From positions 868,001 to 932,000 of the forward strand of contig JBCAMK010000008.1 in the NCBI GenBank assembly GCA_038503065.1: DNA of 64,000 nucleotides, read 5' to 3'. The position numbers and the translations under genes are program-made. The notes below the pieces were generated by a model that made no database searches, was not told the origin of the DNA, and saw only the letters and a list, made by a program, of their open reading frames with translations. Below, piece by piece: positions 35,578-46,795 of the stretch (its first letter is position 1; each line of letters opens with the position of its first letter). Source of the DNA: Paragyromitra xinjiangensis. Its lineage: Eukaryota; Ascomycota; Pezizomycetes; Pezizales; Discinaceae.

Positions 35578-36379
35578 GCAAAATTCACCTCGACTTCCAC
35601 CAGGCACTTCGCGATTTTCAAAAATCTCCAGGTCGCTTAGTCATCGCTGAGTAGTCGCCATGCCGTCGCCAAAGCAACGCCTAATAAGACACCAATCTCC
35701 ACCTCTCCCGTCCTTCCTACTATTGCTTCCCCCTATTCCCTCCCACCCATCCACAACCTCGCTGTACTGCTGACATCGTGACATTTAGGATCGAAGCAAC
35801 GAGCTCTGCTTGCAAAGAACCTCCTAGGTAACGTTGTGGTGGGGCGCGCGGGAGGTGGAAGGAAGCGATGGATAAGTCACGTGCGCGGTCACGTGTATAA
35901 GGGTTAGGGGTATTGACAGCGGAGGATTTCTATTACTGTTCAACATTTCCTGTCGATTCACTACTCTATTCTTTCCTATCTATCTACCTACCTATCTATT
36001 TTGTATCGTATTCCTTTGCGGTGGGCTTTTGCCTTGCCTTATTCGTATCGAATATATCCTTCCTATTCGCTCGATTCCACGCCTAATAATCCGCATATAT
36101 GTGCCTCGCTATAGGACATTGGAGTCCGCGTCGACGCAGTCTCTTCTTCACAGCGCGAAGGCAGCGGATATCAGATCTCTGCGTCAAACTGGCAGAGTCT
36201 CCTACGCACTCGCCCACAACATCTTGATTCCGTTTATTTGACTCCCGCTGATATGCCTCCTAGACTCGCTTCGATCCGCAGCTTCAGCTTCCTCTGCCTC
36301 CGCTGGCTGCCTGCTTCGCTGCTTCCGCCTAAGTGAGCTCAGGAGCTTCCTGAGCTTCCACCATATGGTCAATTCGCTG

Positions 36380-37365
36380 CCTGAGCTTCTGCTGCCTCCT
36401 GGAGGTCGTCGATCCGCTGCTGCAGCCTCCGCTGCCTGCGCCATATGGTCGATCCGCTGCCTGAGCTTCCTCCGCCTCCGCCAAATGGTCAATTCGCTGC
36501 CTGGGCTTCCGCTGCCTGCGCCATATGGTCGATCCACTGCCTGAGCTTCCTCCGCCTCCGCCAAATGGTCAATTCGCTGCCTGGGCTTCCGCTGCCTGCG
36601 CCACATGGTCGATCCGCTGCTTGAGCTTCCTCCGCCAATTGGTCGATTCGCTGCCTGAGCTTCCTCCGCTTCCGCCAATTGGTCGATTTGCTGCTTGAGC
36701 TTCCGCTGCCTCCGCCACATGGTCAATTCGCTGCCTGAGCTTCCGCCGCCTCCTGGAGGTCGTCAATCCGCTGCCTGAGCTTCTGCTGCCTCCTGGAGGT
36801 CGTCGATCCGCTGCCTGAGCTTCCTCCGCCTCCGCCAATTGGTCGATTCGCAGCTTGAGCTTCCGCTGCCTGCGCCATATGGTCAATTCGCAGCCTGAGC
36901 TTTCGCCGCCTCCGCCAATTGGTCGATTTGCTGCTGCAGCCTCTGCTGCCTGCGCCATATGGTCGATTCGCTGCCTGAGCTTCCGCTGCCTCCGCCACAT
37001 GGTCAATTCGCTGCAGCAGCCTCCGCTGCCTGCGCCATATGGCCGATTTGCTGCCTGAGCTTCCGCCGCCTCCACCACATGGTCAATTCGCTGCTGCAGC
37101 CTCCGCTGCCTGCGCCATATGGTCAATTCGCTGCCTGAGCCTCTGGTGCCTCCGCTGACTGAGCTTCCGCCGCCTCCCCCAATTGGTCGATTTGCTGCTG
37201 CCGCCTCCGCTGCCTCCGCCACATGGTCAATTCGCTGCCTGAGCTTCCGCCGCCTCCGCCACATGGTCAATTCGCTGCAGCAGCCTCCGCTGCCTCCGCC
37301 ATATGGTCAATTCGCTGCCTGAGCCTCTGCTGCCTGTGCCATATGGTCGACTCGCTGCTCAACCC
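36380..37365. repeat. 40-bp GC-rich minisatellite
   Basis: About 25 copies of a unit of the type CCATATGGTC-AATTCGCTGC-CTGAGCTTCC-GCTGCCTGCG are arranged head to tail, with palindromic cores CCATATGG, CCAATTGG or CCACATGG. Exact 40-base spacing is seen at 36,441, 36,481, 36,521, 36,561 and 36,601; some units are shorter. Minus-strand frames of 174 and 233 codons result because the unit lacks stops in those frames. As 40 is not a multiple of three, one frame would need three units per protein repeat. I treat this as DNA repeat, not gene. Confidence 0.8.
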
Positions 37366-37752
37366 CTCCCTACCCGTAGAGTACGAAGAACAGATACATG
37401 TACATATAGAACTTTATATATCCATAGAAATAATAGAACGATTGTAAACAAGCATATGGGCAAAAGCCTCCAAACTAGACCACAGGGCGACCTGCTGAAA
37501 ATGTGATTCTGTGGGCGTACTGCTCTCCTCCAGCTGTCTTCCAGACGCCCATCAACCCCCCATTGTCGCCTGGAAGATAGCCTCCTGAAGCTCAGTCGCG
37601 CTATCTTTGGAGAATGACCAACCTCTGGTAGGTTGTCGCCCAGACGCAAAGCGCAAAATTCACAACCTCGGGAAGGGCTATATTCCGCCCCGACCGCCTG
37701 GGCCGCCTGAGGCATTGGGCGGACCGGGCGACAATCCGTTTTTTTGCTGATG

Positions 37753-37960
37753 TGCCAGGCTGAAGTTCCGAATTGCGAATTGCCAATCCAAACCTCGGAG
37801 GGAGCTGAACGAATTGCGAATTGCGAATTGCTAGTCCGAGCTTCGGAAATGGGAGCTGAGAGTCTAAAACCCCGAATTGGAAGCTGGCAATCTGAATCTC
37901 GGAAATGTGAGCTGCCGGGCTGAAGTTCCGAATTGCGAATTGCCAATCTAAAAACAGAAA
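37753..37960. repeat. ~60-bp tandem repeats, right part
   Basis: Continuation of the array at 35,027-35,310 after the inserted element: TGCCAGGCTGAAGTTCCGAA, GCGAATTGCCAATCC and CTCGGAAATGTGAGCTGCC recur here in the same orientation. Confidence 0.75.
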
Positions 37961-38042
37961 TCAATAGAGAGGGCTAAAAATCGAGTGATATTCCGTGAAT
38001 TTGTGTGCAAAGCGCTAGAATCAAGCGTATATACTGAAATTT

Positions 38043-38226
38043 ACCACCGGTGGTATATTTATTTTTCTATTAGCCACCGGTGGCGAATTATTTTCTATTA
38101 GGCCACCGGTGGCAAATTAATTTACCACTGGTGGTTAATTTTGGCACCTGGCACTGAATTAAGTACAAATTCCGGGAATATGCGCTGAAATTCAGCGCAT
38201 CGGTACGCGAATTTACCACCGGTGGT
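38043..38226. repeat. Cluster of five CCACCGGTGG palindromes
   Basis: 12-bp palindromes ACCACCGGTGGT or GCCACCGGTGGC occur at 38,043-38,054, 38,073-38,084, 38,102-38,113, 38,124-38,135 (one base pair changed, ACCACTGGTGGT) and 38,215-38,226. They sit in AT-rich linkers. The cluster could be a protein-binding array or the subterminal repeats of a transposon; nothing else here decides. Confidence 0.75.
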
Positions 38227-38454
38227 AAATTAGGTTTTGACCCATTTGGCGCCCCATACAAATATACATATATTTAGTTCCCCCAAATGGTGTACAATAC
38301 AGTACATTAGAGAATCAAAGTTTAAGTAACAAAAATTGAGGGCATCTACCGGGAATGAATGAAGCTATGATGGTTAGGTCACGTGCAGTATTGGTTAGTT
38401 AGTGAAGGGGTCGAACTACAGTTGGAAAAAATTCATTTGAAGATTGGCTATTCT

Positions 38455-38590
38455 CTAGTGTTAATTTGTAGATGGGTCAGGCGATACTCAAAGTGGGCCT
38501 GTTGGTAAATGGGTTGGGCTCCTTACCTACCGGCCAACCTGTTTACAAACGAGTTTCAATAGTATATAGGTCAGAACATATATATACGCA
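38455..38590 (-). repeat. Right copy of the ~137-bp long-range inverted repeat
   Basis: Inverse counterpart of 30,189-30,325, containing AAAGTGGGCCTGTTGGTAAA and CCAACCTGTTTACAAA. Similarity ends at the TATATATATG side on the outside in both copies. Confidence 0.75.
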
Positions 38591-39359
38591 TACGCGTACG
38601 TATATATCCCAAATATCCCAAATACCCGCCTGAATAATCGATCGAAATTAAAGCTCATGGAAAGGCTACTAAAACACCAAATAGGCTAAGAAAACTCTAT
38701 AAGTGATTGAATAATATAGGCGCATGTATATATATTAGGACGCCCATTTACTTCATATATCCAATAGTCTAGATCTATGCTGGAGTTGCACGAGTAACGA
38801 TCTATAAAATCAACAGCTGCAGTAGGTACGTACATACATGAAGGGTACACAAATGTGATGCACCACACGCACGAGCAAGGAGATTTCCCAGCAATTGCAG
38901 CTCGTCGAGATATAACCAGCACCAATAGCTAAATAATATATAAATTCAGTTCTCTGTACTTAAAAAAACAAATTAATTCTGAAAGACAGAATTTCCGAAA
39001 TTAAATAATGCCATGCGACTACATCCGAAAAGACTTTTTTTAAATATATCACGCATCAACCGATCCATCACTTTGGTACACCCATCTATAGTTACCATGG
39101 TCATCCTACTAGATCTATGTCATCTGCGTCGAGAGAATCCTCCCAACGGGCTTAGCCCCAAGAATCTCAGATCAATCTCTTGAGGATTTATTAGTTTTCA
39201 TGACCAGAGTCCTACTAAGGGTTAGGGTAAGAAAACTATAGCAAAGCCGCAAGCAACCGTTATCTCATATGCCCCTTTACGTCATAGCCCTCGCCCAAAA
39301 AATCTATTCCCAACAGAACAAGCTACTCCTAAGCCTGTGCGCATTAAAAACCCCCTCCC
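38591..39359. other. Intergenic and presumed promoter of the aldo-keto reductase
   Basis: AT-rich sequence with no recognised feature. The last ~60 bases are C-rich and run directly into the ATG, as is common upstream of fungal genes. Confidence 0.45.
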
Positions 39360-40367
39360 ATGTTTTCATGTCTGTTTAGAATTCTCCACCCCCAACTTCG
39401 CCCCTCTAACTCAAAACTTTTATCGAAATCTATCTGTTCGCTCGCAGCCTCCAAGGTGCCTAACATTGCCATGACAGAAGAAGACCCCAAACCTCTCCTG
39501 ATACTTTCCTCCGGTCACCACCCTCTTTTCCTCTATGGCACAGCATGGAAAGCTGATGCTACCACCTCCCTTGTCACTACTGCTCTCTTGTCTGGCTTCA
39601 CGGGTGTTGACACTGCATGCCAACCGAAACACTACCGGGAAGATCTCGTCGGTGATGGCATCGCTGGCCATCTTGAGAAGAATCCAGCCGTGATACGGAA
39701 AAGCCTTTATGTTCAGACCAAATATACCCCACCCTCTGGGCAAGACCTGCACAACGTTCCGTATGACCAATTTGCACCGCTCAGCGTGCAGGTAAAGCAG
39801 TCTGTCGAGGCATCGCTAAGGAACCTCCACGTCGACTATATCGACTCATTGCTTCTCCACTCGCCGTTGCAGACCCTTGAGGACACAATTAAAGCCTGGA
39901 AAAGTCTCGAGCAATTTGTTCCGGGGAAAATTCGGCATTTGGGCATCTCAAACTGCCCCTTTCCCGTTCTTTCTGCACTTTATAACAGTCCAGCTATCAA
40001 CGTCAAGCCCTCGATCGTGCAAAACAGATTTCACGAGGCCACTGGCTATGACACCCAAGTTATAGAATTCTGCAAGGAGCATGGATTGGTTTACCAGAGT
40101 TTTTGGACGTTGACTGCGAACCCGAATTTGCTAAAGTCGAAGTTGGTAGCTGGGTTTGCTGAGGAGAAAGGTTGGACAAAAGAACAAGCACTGTATGCAT
40201 TGATCCTGTCTTTGGGGAGGGGGTGGGAGAATGGAGGTGGGATTGCTGTGATGAATGGGACGACCAATGAGGAGAGAATGAGGAGCGATTTGAAAATTCT
40301 AGATGAGATGGGGAATATTCCAGATGGCATTGTGACGGCTTTCATTAAGTTGTTGAGGGAGCAATGA
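39360..40367 (+). CDS. Aldo-keto reductase, possibly mitochondrial
   Basis: A single exon of 335 aa. The NADPH-dependent aldo-keto reductase barrel is clear: GVDTACQPKHYRED supplies catalytic Asp84 and Tyr92, VQTKYTPP supplies Lys121, and YIDSLLLHSPL supplies His167; KIRHLGISNC follows. Such enzymes reduce aldehydes and ketones in the cytosol or mitochondria; the substrate cannot be told. The C-terminal part is shorter than in typical AKRs, and the usual IPKS cofactor segment appears altered to AVMNGTTNEERMRSDL, as in a divergent fungal subgroup. The first 37 residues (Arg, Lys, Ser and Leu-rich, almost no acidic residues) look like a mitochondrial presequence; an internal ATG at 39,471 would give a 298-aa form without it. 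Confidence 0.85.
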   Translation: MFSCLFRILHPQLRPSNSKLLSKSICSLAASKVPNIAMTEEDPKPLLILSSGHHPLFLYGTAWKADATTSLVTTALLSGFTGVDTACQPKHYREDLVGDGIAGHLEKNPAVIRKSLYVQTKYTPPSGQDLHNVPYDQFAPLSVQVKQSVEASLRNLHVDYIDSLLLHSPLQTLEDTIKAWKSLEQFVPGKIRHLGISNCPFPVLSALYNSPAINVKPSIVQNRFHEATGYDTQVIEFCKEHGLVYQSFWTLTANPNLLKSKLVAGFAEEKGWTKEQALYALILSLGRGWENGGGIAVMNGTTNEERMRSDLKILDEMGNIPDGIVTAFIKLLREQ

Positions 40368-43300
40368 AGTCTATCGTTGTCCTTTCACTTCTAAATGACA
40401 ACCTTTAGCCCTTCTTTTATTGGCTTATTTCCGTTTGTTTGTACAGTGAGTATTTCCCTTAGGCCGTGATGTTAATTGTCTTATGCGGACCCAAGCACCG
40501 AGCCCAGAGACAAGTCGCCCTACAACCACTTAATCAATGAGAGGGAAAAATTAATCACGCTTTCTTTATTTTCTCTAACCCTTGGGCCGTTCCACTTCCG
40601 GTCACCATCTTGTATCTACCAGTGGTGACTATACCTTTATCAAGCTTTAGATATCTATAAGCAGGCAGTAATTTTACAGCTTAACATGGACGGATCAACT
40701 ATGGACGTGCAGACTCTCGTTGTAACAGTAGATCATTCTTGGCATAAGAATGCTACCAGGTACTAGAGATCCGAACCTAGCTTCCCTCCCATCCACCACA
40801 GTTTCCAAACTCTCGCAAACCTAACCATATCACCAAAATACTTTCCGCCTGATTTATTTCGACAACTGCCAGCTCTTCGACGAATGAATACACAAGTATA
40901 TAAGTTGTCCACCAAGGTATAAGTTAAAATTTAACATCACTGGTTATCAGTGTTTATAGGAACAAATAGCAAAATCTATAACTCCATCCCAGGGGTTATA
41001 ATTAACGAATCAATTTACACGCTACCCATACAAAAAATGTGAGGCAGTGTGTAAATGGATGTGCCATAGTGGGGCGTCTATTGGAAATATATAATCGGAT
41101 GCTTACGTAATGCCTTCGCATTTCCACTAGCAAGATCGAACCATAGGAAAGAGTGCTAGCAATGTACCAGGAAATAGCTGAGAGAGAAGAAATATTCGTA
41201 AGAAAAGTCATAGGGAATATTATAAATAAAAACATCAAAAACTGTTCTAGCTTTAGGAAAGTCGCTAGGAAAGGTGTCCAGAAATGTATCTTTTGGAAGA
41301 CATACATCGGTTCGAAAGCATTATGAAAACTATCACGAAAGGCATCAGGATCTTTATATTTTGTGGAATAAGACTGGGTATAAGGAAAGCACCAGCGGTA
41401 CCCTTAAACGTACGCACACGGATAGGATGTTTAGGCTGCAAAAAGATTGCCCAGTAGGGATGGTATGTAGGAGTAGTTAATTATTATAAACTGTATACTA
41501 CGTATACTATATGGTGTTAGTTAACACTTAGCCCCTCGAGGGCTCACCCTCCCCTCAACCCTCAAGCTCAGGGCAAGGAGAAAGAAGAGTGAAAGGGCGG
41601 AAAACCGCCGAACTTCCCTTATTACAGCTTTCCTAATACAGTTCCCAATCCACGCCAAATCTAACAGAGAACTATATATACATTTCCTAATGCATTATCC
41701 ACAATATTTAGCTGAAAATACCGATTCATTAATTTACCGATGTTCCACCCAACGACTATTGATATATTGTGCGAGCAGAAATAGTGCATTCAAACCCCAA
41801 TAGTAAAGCAACCCCACGAGGTACTATTACATGTATACTATATGCCAGCAGTCGGACTGGCCAGATGATCTTAAATAAGTATGTAGCTCGTGCAATTGAA
41901 TAGAGATTTCTAAATAAGGTTCAAACAAGATCTCAAGGCCCCCCACGCACACATCTACCGCCTCCTCTAGCTATGAGTAGCTATAGCTGATTATTCCCTA
42001 GGGGCCTCATAGCTGCAATCCCTTCGTTGTATTCCGCCTACAATTATCATTCCGTCATACCACGTGCACCTATAGCTACACCCCACGTCTCAATTTTTGT
42101 TAGTCTCGTCCTATTGAATCCGCCAGCGGCTAAGGGCCATTTTATTTGTTAGCAAGCTTAACTTACTTAAGCTGGGGATAAACTATCGCCCTCGCTTGCG
42201 TTACGACTAGGCGATTTTGATAGTTGCCAAGCGTGAATATACCCCCACCTCCGCGGTGGATATGCATATGCATATACGTACGCTCTGTTACGTAGTTTTC
42301 TTCCCTCCTTCCTTTTTCTTCACACCTATGGGCAAGGCCTCTCCCACCCCGAGCAGGATGCTGTCGTAATCCGAGATATCAGTACTAACGTTTACAAGCT
42401 AATATTCAACTGAGTTCAGATGCTGACAGGAGGGATGTTAAAGGAAAGTTTGAGCTTAGTCCCTACTGGTACATGCGCAGTAAATCCTAGGCCTAGGCCT
42501 GCTGATCACACCCAACACCAACTCATTAAGTCCCCTTGCACTTGTGAGGTTCACTACCACTCATGTTCTAGAAGCCTGTGAGTTTCCTAAGATAGCTGAA
42601 GAGCGATACTTATCCCAGTATCTATTTACCCAACAAGCTCACTCGTGCTAACTGCTAGTAGCACAGCTGAATTAACCCTATACCAGGAATAGTAAAATAT
42701 CGCGGACACACATCTTTTTAGGGTCAGCATCTTCCCAAGTTACAGCCCTTAATGAGCCTTCGATCGGGTTGCAATCTTACCACCTTCCCTTTCAGCTCTA
42801 GATTGAGCGAGGACGTATTTGTGCTATAAGCTAGGAATCGGCGAAAGGATGTTATACAGGATCTCCTTGCTCAAAAAAACGCTACATATATAGATAAACC
42901 TTATCCCTCTTCACCCATCACCAAGATATTACCCATTCGAATAATTTTCCTCGGAAATGGGCTTCCAAACCGGGTATTGATATATAGTAAACTCTATTAG
43001 ACTCTAAGGAGATGAAACCGGGAGCCCCGGAGTTGAGAAAATCTTCTAGTACTAGCATGCGTGTGCTGTCTATAAATTCAGGCCTGCACCGGAGTCGAGC
43101 CAACCATATGCCAATGCCTAGATCTAATTACCCCCGAATTTGATCTAATTATAATTTAATTCCCTTTGTATCGGAACGAACTTCAACAGGTTACACGATG
43201 CCTAACCAAGGAGGAACAGCTAGCGGAAATATCCCGGCAATGAATTTCTTCAAGTATAGATATACTTAATGTACTCGTACTGATATACCTTCAGATAGTA

Positions 43301-44067
43301 ATAATATTGTCACAGATAATACAATAATTTGCATACAAAAAGTCCCCAGAGCTGTCTCTATACCGCCATGAGGCAGACATCCTAGATCGGTCCGGCTTGT
43401 AGCACAAACTCTTTTGGTCGGCTGTAATAACTACGTTCCCAAGTCTACCAATATCCTGCACTGATCATAGGCCAACTCCCTTTAAGTTTTGTTCATGCTA
43501 TACATTGTACTGTGGAGCTCGTGGTACCCAAGAACCGCAAGAACTTGTTGGACGCAACTGTACAATATGTGTCACCAGCACCCTAACACGATTTTCACCA
43601 ACCTTTGAGATCAGGTCTCATCAGAGTCAACTTTGCCAGCACTAGTCGCCTTACAGCCTCAGTTGTTTGTATCACATTATCTTATAGCTCCGGACATCCG
43701 CTCCCACTCCGCGCATCCTCCTGCGTCTCAGAAATATGATCCTAAAAAACCGACATCTACACTTCACCAGACCTTAAGAAGTCACTCTCCGCACAAGGGG
43801 CCTGCCAACTCCACGAAGATGCGGCTCGTCGGTTATGCATGCAGGCTGACGTACACCACTGCCATGATACCGCACAGTCCGTTCTGCTCCCCGCACAGAC
43901 CTCGCCTTCAAGGCCTGTGGGAACGCCAGTTGGCTTACGTCGCGCATCGCCAATCTCCAACAGTTACTTTGAGACGACTCACTCCAGTTGGTCTTGTATT
44001 AACACCTTCCCTCTGAACACCAAAACCACTATTCAGTAGACGCATTTTCTCGCACCCAGCACTTAAC
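40368..44067. other. Intergenic, one MITE fragment
   Basis: 3.7 kb with no recognised gene. A 101-codon minus frame at 41,002-41,307 is hydrophobic but unlike any family I know. The region 43,633-44,016 is open on the plus strand but lacks features and probably includes the helicase promoter. A MITE fragment lies at 43,509-43,563. Confidence 0.5.
43509..43563. mobile_element. Fragment of the 3189-3476 MITE family
   Basis: The stretch ends ACCGCAAGAACTTGTTGGAC-GCAACTG with a following TA, matching the right terminus of the 288-bp element at 3189-3476; GGAGCTCGTGGTACC before it matches that element's interior. The left terminus is absent. Confidence 0.6.
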
Positions 44068-46795
44068 ATGCCTCCTAGCTCTAAGAACTCGAAAGGAGCC
44101 GCTAAGAGACGGCAAAATAAGATTTACGCAGTATTCAAAGGGCGGCAAACGGGGATCTTCACCACCTAGTAACTATCCCTAACGCCCCCGATTCTCAAAC
44201 CAGTTCATTGACACATTAGGGAATCCAGTGAGGAATGTGAGCAGCAAGTCACAGCTTTTTCTGGAGCCGTTCATAAATCTTTCAAAACTCGGGCCCTGGC
44301 TGAGGACTGGTTACAAGAACTTCTATGTGCAGAAGTCGAGATGGAGAATACACGATTATCGAGACTATATCCCGATCCGAATAAAACTGACAAGAGCTTC
44401 AACGATCGTGAAACAGGTGAAAAGGAGGGCGAACTAGACGCAAAGGAGAAAAAGGCATACCATAGCCTCCCCTTGAGCCATTCATGGCAGCTAGAAACCC
44501 CAAAACATCGAGTTCATGAGGAGCAAATCCAAGCAACGTCTTCGCCGTGTTCAGATAGTGCAACGCATCTATTTAATCAAGGAGCCCAGAAAGGTGAACT
44601 TGTGGAAGACAAAGATGCAGATGATGGACTCGAGAAACCTTTAACTACACTCTCTCCAGATCAAGAACGTGTCTTGAAGCTAGTGCTAAAAGGGTGTAAC
44701 GTTTTCTTCACTGGGCCCGCTGGATCAGGAAAATCGCAAATACTGGAGCATATAAAATATCATCTAAAAAAACGAAACACAACATTTGCTGTTACGGCAC
44801 CCACAGGGATTGCGGCGGTCCTAATAGGCGGAGAGACGATATACTCATGGAGCGGAGTAGGAAAAGGCGACAAAGGAATCCTGGAGTACCTAAACAAGGC
44901 ACGAACCAATTCCGGATCCCGGCGTGCTTCTAAAAACAAGACAGCCGGCTGGAAGAAAACAGATGGCTGGAAGAAAACAGAGGTTTTGATCATTGATGAG
45001 GTTTCTATGGTAGGCAATGACTTTCGTGGAAGGGGCTGAAGGAGGACTAGTTTAGCTGAGAAGCGAGGATTTTCTATTTTCATGACAGCTACCACCCGAT
45101 TTATTTGAAAAGTTGAATGAAATCGCGAAAGCCTCGTGTTTCACCGGCATCGATCATGAAGATCTGCCACCATTCGGTGACTAGCCCTAAGATACCTCTA
45201 TAAAATCTGTCTTGGATCTACACTAAACCTGAGAGTAGCCGGTACTCAGCTTGTTGTCTGTGGCGATTTTTTCCAACTGCCACCAGTCGATAAAGAAAGC
45301 GATAAAAACTGTTACAAGTGTGGTAGTTCCCCTCACCAATACTTGTACACATGTCTCGATAATATAGTACTGATTCACACCACCATAGGCTTACCCGTAA
45401 TCCCTAGCTCAAACCGTGAATACCTCCCTAATGATGGCTTCCGTCTCAAAAAGACACCCCTCCTCGACTATATTCACTCTGTCGGTGTTGAACCCGAGCG
45501 GTGGACAATCTGCAAACGTATCCTCCCTAGATCATGCCCAGAGGAAATATGCGGCCACCTCTGGAACGACAGCATGAGATACTGTTTCCAAACACCGACT
45601 TGGTCAAAGATAAACTTCCGCTCGGTTCTTCTAACAAAAGTATACCGGCAGACAGATAAAGATTGGGTTGATAAGCTGAACAAGATAAAAATGGGAGAGG
45701 CAACCCGTGAGATTTTGGATTACCTACACTTACTCAAGAGGCCTCTGGGTCCAACAAAAAGCGGGATTACGCCGACGAGGTTATACACCCATAGACAAAC
45801 GGTGGATAACGAGAACGACGAAGAGTTTAAAAAGCTGAAGTGCGACATGTATGAGTTTGATGCCATTGATTATGGGCAGATCACAAAGGAGAATAAGTTC
45901 GACGTTCGGGATCTCACAGAAGCAGAACTTGAAGAACATCGTAAGGCACCTTACCCGCTTCGTATACCCTAGCAGCTACAAGTCCCGCAACTATTGACAG
46001 CATTTAATGAAAAATAAAGACTTCTTTCGTAACCACCCCACGCCCAAAAATGTCCGCCTAAAGCACCATGCACAAGTAATGCTCCTTTCAAACGTCTCTC
46101 CTCTTAACCGCCTCGTGAACGGCTCCCGTGGTGTCATCGCCGGCTTTGTCTATCACTCCCTCGAAAAACTCCTCGAAGCTGCATCGTCACTTTCTGCTTA
46201 CCAAAAACTCGAGCCCAGCTACCGGAACAACCTCAAATACTACTTCAAACACCGCCAAGTTAATGGATTAGTCCGTATACCACTCGTCAAATTTGTATCG
46301 GCCAGTGTTCCCTACCCCATCATTCCTGTCACATGGGACGCAGATATCCCACATTTCTTTAGGCATCTGGACGGGGAACCGGGAATGAATATGGTCAAAG
46401 TGAAACGGACCCAAATTCCATTGATGCTAGCATGGGCAACTACGATCCATAAGAGTCAAGGAAGGACTTTGGATTATGTCGCAGTGGATGTGAGTAGGGC
46501 ATTTGCCCCAGGGCAGGCGTATGTTGGGCTTAGTAGATGTAAAACGCCGGAAGGAATGCAGATTTTAGGTGGAGATCAGGGCCTAGGGAGAGCTATTTTA
46601 GTTGACGAAGGTGTCAAGGCTTTTGATCGGATTATGCGGAACGAGTTATCTAGGAGAAAAACTAGAGAAGAAATTGAAAAAGAGGAGGAAATGGAGACGA
46701 GGGATGTGATAGAGAGGCAGAAGTGGGTGAGGAAGAGGGCTGAGAACTGGGGGGGGGTGGAGAAAGCTCGGTTGACTTCGGGGTTGTGCGAGTAA
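44068..46795 (+). pseudogene. PIF1-family DNA helicase with RNase H1-type N-terminal domain, two lesions
   Basis: I model exons 44068..44168, 44229..45009, 45089..45176 and 45239..46795. Residues ~18-60 (NKIYAVFKGRQTGIFTTY, then CEQQVTAFSG and HKSFKTRALAEDWL) match the RNase H1 N-terminal hybrid-binding domain, whose W/Y-E-EC and SFKT positions are kept. Helicase motifs follow: Walker A GPAGSGKS (~196-203), LIIDEVSM, GDFFQLPPV, AQVMLLSN, then ATTIHKSQGRTLDYV and AYVGLSRCKTPEGMQIL. PIF1 enzymes unwind DNA and G-quadruplexes 5' to 3'; the N-domain would favour RNA-DNA hybrids. Two lesions sit together: TAG at 45,970-45,972 where the frame otherwise continues, and a frame change in an A-run at ~46,008-46,014. 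No intron removes both. Either it is a recent pseudogene or the sequence has errors. Confidence 0.75.

Larger units (their letters stand above)
35311..37752. mobile_element. 2.44-kb TIR-bounded insertion element
   Basis: The left end CATCAGCAAAAAAAAATTGT followed by CGCCC is matched by the inverse right end GGGCGACAATCCG-TTTTTTTGCTGATG. The outermost seven bases are perfect inverse copies, flanked by TG on both sides (35,309-35,310 and 37,753-37,754). The element interrupts the ~60-bp repeat exactly, since an uninterrupted unit reads GAGCTGCC. Inside are a GC-rich left arm, a hairpin, a promoter-like stretch with two CACGTG boxes (35,878-35,896), and a 40-bp minisatellite. No transposase is recognised, so it is probably a non-autonomous DNA element. 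Superfamily is unclear because the TG duplication is not typical. Confidence 0.65.

Noticed and set aside
36202..37270. Long minus-strand ORFs of 174 and 233 codons
   Set aside because: They are produced by the 40-bp minisatellite, which has no stops in those frames; the unit length is not a multiple of three and no non-repeat domain is attached.
41002..41307. 101-codon hydrophobic minus-strand ORF
   Set aside because: Its hydrophobicity follows from AT-rich sequence; no motif, neighbour or splice context supports a gene.
43633..44016. 127-codon plus-strand ORF upstream of the helicase
   Set aside because: Composition is Ser/Pro/His-rich without a domain, overlapping frames are also open, and it lies in the likely promoter and leader of the helicase gene.
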